Positions 28,465 through 36,783 of a DNA stretch of 64,000 bases are shown piece by piece; the first letter of the stretch is position 1, and the number at the start of each line of letters is the position of its first letter. The translations under genes were made by a program, and so were the position numbers. The stretch is from Streptomyces sp. CB02261 (GTDB taxonomy: Bacteria; Actinomycetota; Actinomycetes; Streptomycetales; Streptomycetaceae), in the NCBI RefSeq assembly GCF_001905665.1, contig NZ_LIVX01000009.1, positions 124,001-188,000 on the forward strand, in the 5' to 3' direction. The notes under the pieces were generated by a model that saw nothing but the letters and a program-made list of their open reading frames with translations, had not been told where the DNA came from and did not search any database.

Positions 28465-29739
28465 TCATCGGTACAGCCGCCGCCCGCAGTGGGGCCACGG
28501 ACTCGCCCCCCGCTGCACGTAGAGCTTCTTGGCCCGGAAGGTCTGCTCGGCGGCGGGCGCGTCCTGGGCGACGCCGCTGCCGCCGAGGGAGCGCCAGGTG
28601 CCGGGGTCGAACTGGTAGAGCCCGCCGTACGTCCCGGAAGGGTCGACCGCGCCCGGCCGGCCGCCGGACTCGCAGGCGGCGAGCGCGCCCCAGTCGAGGC
28701 CGTCGGCGCCGGCGACGGAGGTCGGCATGGGGCGGGTGCCGACCCGCACCTTGCGGCTGACCGGTTCGCGGACGATCTCCTCGCCGGTGCGGCGGGGCTT
28801 CTGCCGGACGCCGTTGACGGTGCGGATGCTGTAGGTGACCCGGCGGACGCCGGTGACGCCCTGCCGTTCGACGACCTCGCTGCCGGCGAAGAGCTCCGGG
28901 TCGCGGGTCCGCTCGACGGCGTACGGGATCGCCTCCTCCCGTACCTGCCGGGAGCCGGTGATCCGCAGCACGGAGACGGTCTGGCCGTCGCGGGGGAAGG
29001 AGCCGGGGGCGACGGAGGTGGCGTCCTGCCCGGAGAGGGTGATCCCGGCCTCGGCGAGGGCTTCGCGGACGGTGGCGGCGTTGGTGCGGACGGTCCGCTC
29101 GCGCCCGTCGGCGAGGAAGGTGATCGTCCGCTCGGTGCGGACGTCGAGGGAGAGCCCCTGGCGGGAGATGGCGGCGGCGCGGGAGACCGAGAGGTACGCG
29201 CCCTCGGCGCGGACCCCGAGCTGGCGCAGGGCGCCCTCGACGGTGCGGGCCGTCGTCCACACCTGGCGGCGCTGTCCGTCGAGGGTGAGGGCGACGGGCC
29301 GCCCGTACCGGACGACGACCTCGTCGCCGTTGGCCAGGGCCTCGCCGGGGGCGGGCGCGACGATGTCGTGAGCGCCGACGGCGACCCCTTCGTCGGCGAG
29401 GAGTTCCTCGACGTCGTCGGCGAAGGTGTGGAAGGTGCGGGGGACTCCGTCGACGGAGAGCCGGACGGCCTTGTCGTCGGCGACGAAGGCGCTGGTGCCA
29501 CCGGCGAGGAAGGCGACGACGAGGGCCTGCGGGACGAGCCGCCGCAGGCCCTCCCCGGCGGGGCCGGAGGCCTTGCGGCGGCGGGCGGCGCGCCGGGACG
29601 CGGCGCGGGAGCCCTGCCCGGGGACGGCGGGGGCGGCGGGCGGCACGAGGGGTGCTGCCAGCGTCGGCTGCTCGTGCACGGGCAGGGTCGCGCCCGCGCC
29701 TCGCCGTCCGGCTCGGTGACTGCCCTGGGAAGTGCTCAC
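28465..29739 (-). CDS. rpfB: RpfB-like resuscitation-promoting factor
   Basis: Secreted muralytic lysozyme/transglycosylase-fold enzyme that remodels peptidoglycan during germination and exit from dormancy. The protein is 424 aa. A basic cytoplasmic head is followed by a signal anchor at about 68-86, three DUF348 repeats (roughly 92-145, 147-200, 205-258), a G5 domain (262-337) and the Rpf catalytic domain (345-420) with the essential Glu357 in ACESGG, then GTYGGLYQFD and two Cys (355 and near the C-terminus). GTG 29739 is chosen as the only start before the anchor. No c-di-AMP (ydaO) riboswitch, known from some Streptomyces rpf genes, is visible in the 98-nt upstream gap; an AACG-N4-CGTT element is present there. 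Confidence 0.93.
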   Translation of the reverse strand: MSTSQGSHRAGRRGAGATLPVHEQPTLAAPLVPPAAPAVPGQGSRAASRRAARRRKASGPAGEGLRRLVPQALVVAFLAGGTSAFVADDKAVRLSVDGVPRTFHTFADDVEELLADEGVAVGAHDIVAPAPGEALANGDEVVVRYGRPVALTLDGQRRQVWTTARTVEGALRQLGVRAEGAYLSVSRAAAISRQGLSLDVRTERTITFLADGRERTVRTNAATVREALAEAGITLSGQDATSVAPGSFPRDGQTVSVLRITGSRQVREEAIPYAVERTRDPELFAGSEVVERQGVTGVRRVTYSIRTVNGVRQKPRRTGEEIVREPVSRKVRVGTRPMPTSVAGADGLDWGALAACESGGRPGAVDPSGTYGGLYQFDPGTWRSLGGSGVAQDAPAAEQTFRAKKLYVQRGASPWPHCGRRLYR

Positions 29740-29837
29740 GAGGCCGGGACCCTAGCCCCGACTCCCGTCACCCAGCAGAACGACCCGACCACGAAACGTA
29801 ATCGTTATGGAGTGGCGGCCGGTATCGGCGGCCCGCG

Positions 29838-30707
29838 TCAGTAGTCGAAGGCGCGGGCGGTGTTCACGGCGATCGCCTCGGCCATCTCGTTCTCCCCGAT
29901 GCCCCGCACCTCCGCCATCGCCCGGAGCGTGACCGGGATCAGGTAGGGGGCGTTCGGGCGGCCCCGGTAGGGCGCCGGGGTGAGGAAGGGCGCGTCGGTC
30001 TCGACGAGGACGAGGTCGAGCGGGGCGACGGCGAGCGCGTCCCGCAGGTGCTGGGCGTTCTTGAAGGTGACGTTGCCGGCGAAGGACATGTAGTAGCCCT
30101 TGGCGGCGCAGATCTCGGCCATGGCGGCGTCGCCGGAGTAGCAGTGGAAGACGGTCCGTTCGGGGGCGCCCTCCTCGTCGAGGACGCGCAGGACGTCGGC
30201 GTGGGCCTCGCGGTCGTGGATGACGAGCGCCTTGTCGTGGCGCTTGGCGATCTCGATGTGGGCGCGGAAGGAACGCTCCTGCGCGGCGATGCCCTCGGGG
30301 CCCGTACGGAAGAAGTCGAGGCCGGTCTCGCCGACCCCGCGCACGTACGGGAGGGCGGCGAGGCGGTCGATCTCGCCGAGCGCGTCGTCGAGGGCCGCGT
30401 CGCCGCCGCCCTCGCGCGCGCCCTGCCGGGACCAGCCGTCGGGGTCGCCGAGGACGATCCGCGGGGCCTCGTTGGGGTGCAGGGCGACGGCGGCGTGCAC
30501 GTGCTCGTGGGCGGCGGCCGTCTCTGCGGCCCACCGGGAGCCCTTCACGTCACAGCCGACCTGCACGACGGTGGTCACGCCGACCGCCGCGGCCTTGACC
30601 AGGGCCTCCTCGACGGTCCCGGACTGCAGGTCCAGATGGGTGTGCGAGTCCGCGACCTCCACGAGAAGCGGTTCGGGCAGCGGCGGCGGGGCGTCCTTGG
30701 CACTCAT
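29838..30707 (-). CDS. tatD: TatD-family metal-dependent deoxyribonuclease
   Basis: The protein is 289 aa in the amidohydrolase superfamily. Metal-binding SHTHLD with His22 and His24, the ALHPNEAP segment, GETGLDFFRT, VIHDREAH and FHCYSGD, and the C-terminal ETDAPFLTPAPYRG are all visible. Members act as 3'-5' DNases/RNases in repair or decay. ATG 30707 lacks a good ribosome-binding site but TACGAT (30720-30715 on the minus strand) lies 7 nt before it, so a leaderless transcript is likely. Precedes rpfB and rsmA, a conserved bacterial neighbourhood. Confidence 0.94.
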   Translation of the reverse strand: MSAKDAPPPLPEPLLVEVADSHTHLDLQSGTVEEALVKAAAVGVTTVVQVGCDVKGSRWAAETAAAHEHVHAAVALHPNEAPRIVLGDPDGWSRQGAREGGGDAALDDALGEIDRLAALPYVRGVGETGLDFFRTGPEGIAAQERSFRAHIEIAKRHDKALVIHDREAHADVLRVLDEEGAPERTVFHCYSGDAAMAEICAAKGYYMSFAGNVTFKNAQHLRDALAVAPLDLVLVETDAPFLTPAPYRGRPNAPYLIPVTLRAMAEVRGIGENEMAEAIAVNTARAFDY

Positions 30708-30770
30708 GCCCCCGATCGTACGAGGGCCATGAGTGCGCGCGTGCGGGGTGTGCGCCCCGTCAGGAGCCGC

Positions 30771-31193
30771 TCACTGGCGGCGCCGGAAGGGGTGCAGGAG
30801 GTCCGACAGGTGCCAGTGGTGCGGCACCGGAGGCCTCTCGGCGTCGTCGTCCTCGGTCAGCTCCTGACCGATGGGTCCCGCCATCGAGACGGGCTTGGTC
30901 GCCCTCGCCCCCTGGTGGTGCTTCTCCGTCGCCGCGATCAGGTCGAGCACGGACGACACCTGTCCCGCGCGCATGATGCGGACGACGTGGCCGCCGCAGT
31001 TCATGCAGGTGGGGCTGGACAGCGGGGACGGGACCCGCTCCCCCTCGGCCTTGTAGACGACGAACTCGTGGCCGGCGGCGTCGACGTGGTGCTCGATGTC
31101 GTACGCCTGCTCCCAGCCGTATCCACAGCGCATGCAGGCGAAAGCGTACGCCTCATGGGCGACGGATATGCCGGTGCCGGTGATCTCGCTCAT
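30771..31193 (-). CDS. Small zinc-ribbon-like protein of unknown function
   Basis: The protein is 140 aa. Two cysteine pairs, Cys20-x2-Cys23 and Cys63-x2-Cys66 (CMNCGG), can bind one zinc ion and are separated by a His-rich segment (IEHHVDAAGHE). A charged C-terminal tail contains HHWHLSD. No catalytic motif is recognised; it may be a regulator or RNA/protein-binding accessory factor. ATG 31193 is preceded by GAGGAG. A 16-bp perfect palindrome sits 12 nt upstream, a strong hint of control at this promoter. Confidence 0.82.
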   Translation of the reverse strand: MSEITGTGISVAHEAYAFACMRCGYGWEQAYDIEHHVDAAGHEFVVYKAEGERVPSPLSSPTCMNCGGHVVRIMRAGQVSSVLDLIAATEKHHQGARATKPVSMAGPIGQELTEDDDAERPPVPHHWHLSDLLHPFRRRQ

Positions 31194-31204
31194 GCCAGCT
31201 CCTC

Positions 31205-31220
31205 TCCACTGATCAGTGGA
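31205..31220. promoter_or_regulatory. 16-bp perfect palindrome upstream of the zinc-ribbon gene
   Basis: TCCACTGATCAGTGGA, no mismatch and no spacer, 11 nt upstream of ATG 31193 and touching the ribosome-binding site. It could be an operator or, in mRNA, a hairpin that hides the start site. Confidence 0.55.
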
Positions 31221-31364
31221 CGCCTTTTCGGGCCGGAGCGCATCAGCGGGGGACGAACCATGGAAGGCTTTTGGCTCTTCCCTTGCCGAGCGCCCTGAGA
31301 AATGTCCCGGCGCCGGGTTCGGCTTTACCTTTCAGCGTAGATCAGCACAGCTCGCCCCCGCCTC

Positions 31365-31397
31365 CCCGCCGCGGACCGGTGGCCGGTCCGCGGCGGG
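31365..31397 (-). terminator. Terminator after the second FG-GAP gene
   Basis: 15-bp stem CCCGCCGCGGACCGG / CCGGTCCGCGGCGGG, 3-nt loop, starting 6 nt after the stop codon at 31403. Confidence 0.88.
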
Positions 31398-31402
31398 AGC
31401 CG

Positions 31403-33616
31403 TCAGGCGACGCTGTTGAACGTGGTGCCCTCGCCCGCGAACAGCGACGTCGTCCGACGGCTGAAGGGGGCGTCGACGACGCCCGTCGAGCGGTAGACGT
31501 ACGTGCCGCCCGCCCCGTACGCGATCATGTCGGGGCGTCCGTCGTTGTCGAGGTCGCCGGCACCGACGAGCTGGGAGAAGACGCCCCAGCCGCCGCCGAT
31601 CCGCACGCGGGGGGCGAAGCCGCCGTTGCCGTTGCCCTGGTGCAGCCAGAGGACGCCGGAGGTGTCACGGGCGACCAGGTCCCCGGCGGCCGTGCCGGCG
31701 ATGTTCCCGACGGCGGTGACCTGGTTGTAGATCTGCCAGCCGGGGCCGATCTTCACCCGCGCGGCGAACGGCTTCGCGTAGTCGCCGGTGCCCTTGTGCA
31801 GCCACAGGGCGCCCGCGCCGTCCGTGGCGACCAGGTCGGGACGGTTGTCACCGTCGAGGTCCGAGCCCGCGGCGACGGTGTTGTAGACCTGCCAGCCCGG
31901 GCCGGCGTTCCCCCGGGGCGCGAACGTGCCGTCGCCCTTGCTCAGGTGGACCCAGAGCACGCCGGAGGTGTCGACCGCGAGCACGTCGCCGTGGGCGGCG
32001 CCGCCCACGTTGCCGGCGGCCTCGATGTGCTTGTAGATCTGCCAGCCCGAGCCGGCCTTGGCGCGCTGGGCGCTCACGACCTGGCCGCCGACCGGCCGGT
32101 CCCGCAGGTCGTCGCGCCACAGGCCGCCGGCGGCGTCCCGGGAGAGGACGTCCGTGGAGCCGTTGTTCGTGAAGTCGTGCGGCTCGGCCGTGCGGACCAC
32201 GTTCATGAGCCAGCCCTGGTAGACCGGCTCGCCGGTGCCGTCGAGGGACGTCGCCTCGACCTCCACCCCGTACGAGCCGTTCGGCGCGTCCACCCCGTCG
32301 ATGGTGCCGTCCCACGTGAAGGAAAAGAGGGTGCCCTCGGCGGGGGCGTTCACGCGCGTACGGAACTCCTTGCCCGTGACGGTGTGGGTGAGCGTGAGGT
32401 CCAGGTGGGCCTCGCGGTACGACAGCGTCCACCCCAGCGTCGCCTTGCCGCCGGACGCGTCCAGGTTCACCGTGGCGGGCACGTGGACCTGCTCGATCGT
32501 CAGCGCGGGCAGCGGGCCCTCGTCGGCCACCTTGGTGACCGCCAGGCCGCCGTCCGTCGCTGCCTCGACGCGGAAGAGGCCCTCGCCGTCGGAGGCCCGG
32601 CCCCCGTGCACCACCACGGTGCCGTCGCTCGCTTCCATGGCGCCCGAGCCGGAGTCCAGGAGGTCGCCGGTCTCGCCCGTGGTCAGGGAGACGGCCCGGA
32701 CGGGCGTCTCGGGGTTGCCGTACACCAGCCGGTCGCCCACGAGCGAGAAGTACCACTCGGCGGTGTGCGGCCCGAGGACGGTCCGCTTCACTTCGCCCGT
32801 CGTGCGGTCGACGGACCGGACGACGCCCCCGGTGCCGGCCTCGTACTCGTACCAGGCCGCGTGCGAACCGGAGAACATCAGCCCGCCGTAGCCGCGCCCG
32901 CCCTCGGCGGCGGCGTACGTCGCGGTCACCGTCCCGGCCGCCGCGTCCACCAGGGCGCGGCCGCCGGTCCGCGCGCCCTCCGGACCCGTCTCGTACCCGA
33001 CGAGGACGGAGCCGTCCCGGGCCGTCGAGCCGAAGAACTCGGTGGCGTCAGCGGGCAGCCCCGCGATCGTGCGGCTGGTCGTCGTGGCGCCGTCCTTGCC
33101 GACGACGCGCAGTTCGACGCCGGCCTCCGTCGTCACCTGCGCGAGCACGCTCGTGGGGCTCAGCACGGCCACGAACGTGCCGTTCAGCGCGCCGAGGTCG
33201 ATGGCGACGCCCGGGGCGGACGGGTCGGCCATGTTCCGCAGCGTGAGCGACCGCATCTCGGAGGCCCAGCTGTGGTCGCCGAGGACGACCACGTCGCCGG
33301 CTCCCACGACCCACCCCTTGGACTCCGGGAGCGAGGTCCGGGTGCCGTCGTACGAGGTCCAGAGCACCTTCCGGGCGGTGTCGGAGCCGAAGTGGTACGT
33401 GAGGAAGCCGGAGGTGCCCACACCCCCGAGCTCGGTGCCCTCGGGGAAGACGGGCAGGGCGGTGGACTGTTCCGCCGAGGCCGCGGCCGATCCCGCGACG
33501 GCGCCCGCGTCCGCGGCGAGGGCGGCCGGGGCGGTGGCCAGCGTGCCGGCGCCGAGGGTGGTGACGGCGAGGACGGCGGTGACGGCCAGGGCGAGACGGG
33601 TGGAACGGAACTGCAA
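31403..33616 (-). CDS. Large secreted FG-GAP/VCBS repeat protein with N-terminal propeller-like region
   Basis: The protein is 737 aa. It starts at TTG 33616 behind GTGGGGG, the same unusual start type as the 12466 gene. The signal peptide is about 1-35 (TAPAALAAD). The middle (about 60-480) lacks strong motifs but has repeated Gly/Trp strands and a bacterial Ig-like FlgD-type segment (YGVEVEATSLDGTGEP). The C-terminal 230 residues are VCBS/FG-GAP repeats with DLDGDNRPDL, DLDNDGRPDM, LWLHKGTGD and VLWLHQGNG motifs. Likely an exported binding or adhesive protein. It is bounded by a strong terminator at the 3' end and a repeat-rich spacer at the 5' end. Confidence 0.85.
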   Translation of the reverse strand: MQFRSTRLALAVTAVLAVTTLGAGTLATAPAALAADAGAVAGSAAASAEQSTALPVFPEGTELGGVGTSGFLTYHFGSDTARKVLWTSYDGTRTSLPESKGWVVGAGDVVVLGDHSWASEMRSLTLRNMADPSAPGVAIDLGALNGTFVAVLSPTSVLAQVTTEAGVELRVVGKDGATTTSRTIAGLPADATEFFGSTARDGSVLVGYETGPEGARTGGRALVDAAAGTVTATYAAAEGGRGYGGLMFSGSHAAWYEYEAGTGGVVRSVDRTTGEVKRTVLGPHTAEWYFSLVGDRLVYGNPETPVRAVSLTTGETGDLLDSGSGAMEASDGTVVVHGGRASDGEGLFRVEAATDGGLAVTKVADEGPLPALTIEQVHVPATVNLDASGGKATLGWTLSYREAHLDLTLTHTVTGKEFRTRVNAPAEGTLFSFTWDGTIDGVDAPNGSYGVEVEATSLDGTGEPVYQGWLMNVVRTAEPHDFTNNGSTDVLSRDAAGGLWRDDLRDRPVGGQVVSAQRAKAGSGWQIYKHIEAAGNVGGAAHGDVLAVDTSGVLWVHLSKGDGTFAPRGNAGPGWQVYNTVAAGSDLDGDNRPDLVATDGAGALWLHKGTGDYAKPFAARVKIGPGWQIYNQVTAVGNIAGTAAGDLVARDTSGVLWLHQGNGNGGFAPRVRIGGGWGVFSQLVGAGDLDNDGRPDMIAYGAGGTYVYRSTGVVDAPFSRRTTSLFAGEGTTFNSVA

Positions 33617-33786
33617 GGTGAACCCCCACGAGAAGAACGGACACGGGGAGTGCCGTGCACGATCAGACTCGCGATCGGGTCGAGTGGTTGTACGAGAAGT
33701 ACGGCGAATCGTTCGACACGGCCCGAACACCACCGCGTCCTCCTCAACGCGGTCGGGCAATCCTTCGCCGCGCCGCCGGGCAGGCC

Positions 33787-33855
33787 TCGGCCGTCTCGGC
33801 CTCAGCGACGCGGCGGGCCCTCGGCCGTCTCAGTCCTCAGCGACGCGGCGGGCCC
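33787..33855. repeat. Tandem pair of about 34-bp GC-rich units
   Basis: 33787-33820 and 33821-33855 share TCGGCCGTCTC followed by CAGCGACGCGGCGGGCCC, differing at three or four positions. A related third copy starts at 33980 (TCGGCCGTCTCAGTTCTTCG). Part of the 395-bp spacer 33617-34011, in which I see no gene. Confidence 0.75.
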
Positions 33856-33977
33856 TCCGCAGGGCCGCCGGACGGTCCGCCGCCGACTCAGCTTCCCGGC
33901 GCGGCCGGCCCCCGTGTGCCGGCCGCCGGGCAGCCCTCCGCCGCGCGGCCGGGCCCTCCGCAGGGCCGACGGACGGT
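33849..33977. repeat. Direct 28-bp repeat in the rsmI spacer
   Basis: 33849-33876 and 33950-33977 are identical at 27 of 28 positions (CGGGCCCTCCGCAGGGCCG, one C/A difference, then CGGACGGT). Each copy contains an internal hairpin GGCCCTCCGCAGGGCC. The copies may act as stem-loop terminators for rsmI or be degenerate intergenic repeats. Confidence 0.75.
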
Positions 33978-34011
33978 GCTCGGCCGTCTCAGTTCTTCGG
34001 CGCGTCGCCGG

Positions 34012-34881
34012 TCAGCCCTTCGCCGGGCCGCCCGGCCCCTCCGCGTTCTTCGCCGCGACGACCGCGTCGAACACCTCGCGCTTGGGCAGCCCCGCGTCGG
34101 CGGCGACCGCGGCGATGGCCTCCTTGCGCCGCTCCCCCGCCTCCTCGCGCACCCGCACCCTGCGCACCAGCTCCTCGGCGTCGAGCTCGGCCGGGCCGGT
34201 CTCGGGGGCGCCCTCGACGACGACGGTGATCTCGCCGCGTACACCTTCGGCGGCCCAGGCCGCGAGCTCGGCCAGCGGGCCGCGCTTGACCTCCTCGTAC
34301 GTCTTGGTCAGCTCGCGGCAGACGGCGGCCCTGCGCTCGGCGCCGAAGACCTCGGCCATAGCGGCGAGCGTGTCGTCGAGCCGGTGCGGGGCCTCGAAGT
34401 AGACGAGGGTGCGGCGCTCGTCCGCGACCTCACGCAGCTTCCCGAGGCGCTCGCCGGCCTTCCTCGGCAGGAAGCCCTCGAAGCAGAAGCGGTCCACGGG
34501 CAGCCCGGAGAGGGCCAGCGCGGTGAGCACGGCCGAGGGGCCGGGGACGGCCGTCACCTTGATGTCCTGCTCGACGGCGGCGGCGACGAGCCGGTAGCCG
34601 GGGTCCGACACGGACGGCATGCCCGCGTCGGTCACCAGGAGCACGCGGGCCCCGCCGACCAGGGCCTCGACCAGCTCCGGCGTACGGGCGGACTCGTTGC
34701 CCTCGAAGTAGGAGACGACCCGGCCCGAGGTGTGGATGCCGAGCGCCCGGGTCAGACCCCGCAGCCTCCGGGTGTCCTCGGCGGCCACGATGTCCGCGTT
34801 CTCCAGTTCGGTGGCGAGTCGGGGCGGAGCGTCCGCGATGTCACCGATGGGGGTCCCTGCGAGTACCAGCGTTCCTGTCAC
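34012..34881 (-). CDS. rsmI: 16S rRNA (cytidine1402-2'-O)-methyltransferase
   Basis: Methylates the ribose of C1402 at the ribosomal decoding centre. The protein is 289 aa from GTG 34881, which has GGGAGG at a proper distance; ATG 34890 lies directly on that element and is the less likely start. The tetrapyrrole-methylase fold is visible in GTPIGDIADAP, AAEDTRR, LVTDAGMPSVSDPG, PGPSAVLTALALSGL and the FEGFLPRK loop. Divergent from pmt with a very short shared promoter region (61 nt). Confidence 0.95.
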   Translation of the reverse strand: MTGTLVLAGTPIGDIADAPPRLATELENADIVAAEDTRRLRGLTRALGIHTSGRVVSYFEGNESARTPELVEALVGGARVLLVTDAGMPSVSDPGYRLVAAAVEQDIKVTAVPGPSAVLTALALSGLPVDRFCFEGFLPRKAGERLGKLREVADERRTLVYFEAPHRLDDTLAAMAEVFGAERRAAVCRELTKTYEEVKRGPLAELAAWAAEGVRGEITVVVEGAPETGPAELDAEELVRRVRVREEAGERRKEAIAAVAADAGLPKREVFDAVVAAKNAEGPGGPAKG

Positions 34882-34942
34882 ACGGGTCATCCTCCCAGCC
34901 CGGACGGGCGACGCGCACAGGCGCGTTCCCTACGATGGCGCG

Positions 34943-36685
34943 GTGACCAGTACCGCACCCGAGACCCTGGAGGGCCGGCACGCCGTGGCAGAGCCCTCTT
35001 CGTGGCAACAGCGGCTGCGGCGTTTCGGCTATGTGCCGCCCGCCGGAAGCGCCGCACCCATCGGGCTGCGGGAGCGGCTCGTCCCCTCGTACACCCGTCC
35101 CTCCGAGCGCGTCCTGTCGCTCCTCGGCATCGGCGGCGACCGCGCCGAGAGGCTGTGGCGGCTGACGGCCTGGGGCGGTCCGCTCCTGGTCACGGCGGTC
35201 GCCGGGCTGCTGAGGTTCTGGAACCTGGGCAAGCCGAACGCGGTGATATTCGACGAGACGTACTACGCCAAGGACTCCTGGGCCCTGATCAACCAGGGGT
35301 ACGAGGGGTCGTGGCCGAAGGACATCGACAAGACGGTCCTGTCGGATCCGGGCTCGGTGCTCGTGCCGACCGACCCGGGCTATGTCGTCCATCCGCCGAT
35401 GGGCAAGTGGGTGATCGGCCTCGGCGAGAAGATGTTCGGCTTCGAGCCGTTCGGCTGGCGCTTCATGGTGGCGCTGCTCGGCACGCTGTCCGTGCTGATG
35501 CTGTGCCGGATCGGCCGGCGGCTCTTCCGCTCGACGTTCCTCGGCTGTCTGGCGGGCCTGCTGCTCGCCGTCGACGGGCTGCACTTCGTGATGAGCCGCA
35601 CCGCGCTGCTCGACCAGGTGCTGATGTTCTTCGTCCTGGCCTCCTTCGGCTGTCTGGTCCTCGACCGGGACCGGACCCGGAGACGGCTCGCGGGCGCGCT
35701 CCCGGAGGACGAGGAGGGGGTGCTGCGGCCCGACGCGGAGATCGCCGAGTCGCTGCGCCTGGGGTGGCGGCCGTGGCGGATCACGGCCGGTGTGATGCTG
35801 GGCCTGGCGGCGGCGACCAAGTGGAACGGCCTGTACGTCATGGTGGCCTTCGGCCTGATGACGGTCCTGTGGGACGTCGGCGGGCGGCGCACGGCGGGCG
35901 CGGTCCGCCCGTACCTCGCGGTGATCAGGAAGGACCTCGTGCCGGCGTTCGTGTCGGTGGTGCCGGTGGCGATCGCCACGTACCTGGTGACGTGGACGGG
36001 CTGGATCGTCAGCGACAAGGGCTACTTCCGCGACTGGGCCGCCAAGCAGGACAAGATGGACGGCGGCGGGACCTGGAGCTGGCTGCCGGACTGGCTGCGC
36101 AGCCTGTGGCACTACGAGACCGAGGTCTACACGTTCCACGTCGGTCTGACGTCGCCGCACACGTACGAGTCGAACCCCTGGTCGTGGATCGTCCTCGGCC
36201 GCCCCGTCTCGTACTTCTACGAGTCCCCCGCCCCCGGCACCGCGGGCTGCCCGTCCACCACGAAGGAGAAGTGCGCCCAGGAGGTCCTGGCCCTCGGCAC
36301 CCCGCTCCTGTGGTGGGCCGCCTGCTTCGCGATCCTGTACATCCTGTGGCGCTGGGCCTTCCGCCGCGACTGGCGCGCGGGCGCGATCGCCTGCGGCATC
36401 GCGGCCGGCTGGGTCCCCTGGTTCCTCTACCAGGAGCGCACGATCTTCCTCTTCTACGCGGTCGTCTTCGTGCCGTTCCTGTGTCTGGCGGTGGCGATGA
36501 TGCTGGGCGCGATCATCGGCCCGGCGGGCTCGTCGGAGAGACGCCGCACGTTCGGCGCGGTGGCGGCGGGCTGCCTGGTCCTGCTGATCGTCTGGAACTT
36601 CATCTACTTCTGGCCGATCTACACGGGCACGCCGATCCCGATAGAGCAGTGGCGGGGGCGGATGTGGCTGGATACCTGGGTCTAG
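34943..36685 (+). CDS. pmt: Polyprenyl-phosphate-mannose protein mannosyltransferase (GT39)
   Basis: Integral membrane O-mannosyltransferase that transfers mannose from a polyprenyl-P carrier to Ser/Thr of secreted proteins. The protein is 580 aa with about eleven membrane helices. The essential acidic pair of family GT39 is in the first extracytoplasmic loop (IFDETYYAKDSW), followed by HPPMGKW. The long central loop contains HVGLTSPHTYESNPWSW. GTG 34943 has no ribosome-binding site; TACGAT (34931-34936) ends 6 nt before it, so translation from a leaderless mRNA is likely. In Streptomyces this enzyme glycosylates lipoproteins and is the phage phiC31 receptor determinant. It is followed by a shared terminator. 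Confidence 0.96.
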   Translation: MTSTAPETLEGRHAVAEPSSWQQRLRRFGYVPPAGSAAPIGLRERLVPSYTRPSERVLSLLGIGGDRAERLWRLTAWGGPLLVTAVAGLLRFWNLGKPNAVIFDETYYAKDSWALINQGYEGSWPKDIDKTVLSDPGSVLVPTDPGYVVHPPMGKWVIGLGEKMFGFEPFGWRFMVALLGTLSVLMLCRIGRRLFRSTFLGCLAGLLLAVDGLHFVMSRTALLDQVLMFFVLASFGCLVLDRDRTRRRLAGALPEDEEGVLRPDAEIAESLRLGWRPWRITAGVMLGLAAATKWNGLYVMVAFGLMTVLWDVGGRRTAGAVRPYLAVIRKDLVPAFVSVVPVAIATYLVTWTGWIVSDKGYFRDWAAKQDKMDGGGTWSWLPDWLRSLWHYETEVYTFHVGLTSPHTYESNPWSWIVLGRPVSYFYESPAPGTAGCPSTTKEKCAQEVLALGTPLLWWAACFAILYILWRWAFRRDWRAGAIACGIAAGWVPWFLYQERTIFLFYAVVFVPFLCLAVAMMLGAIIGPAGSSERRRTFGAVAAGCLVLLIVWNFIYFWPIYTGTPIPIEQWRGRMWLDTWV

Positions 36686-36703
36686 CCGCGTAAGACGAAA
36701 CGA

Positions 36704-36736
36704 AAGGGGGGCGCGACCAGTGGTCGCGCCCCCCTT
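36704..36736. terminator. Bidirectional terminator after pmt
   Basis: 15-bp stem AAGGGGGGCGCGACC / GGTCGCGCCCCCCTT with loop AGT, flanked by A-rich and T-rich ends, between convergent stop codons 36685 and 36784. Confidence 0.9.
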
Positions 36737-36783
36737 CTTCGTCGCCGCCCACCCGAGCGGGACCGCGAGGTGGTCTCTCTCGG

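Noticed and set aside
29740..29837. c-di-AMP (ydaO) riboswitch upstream of the rpf gene
   Set aside because: The 98-nt gap is too short and lacks the conserved motifs.
33787..33977. CRISPR array
   Set aside because: Repeats are few, irregularly spaced, GC-rich and imperfect; no cas genes nearby.
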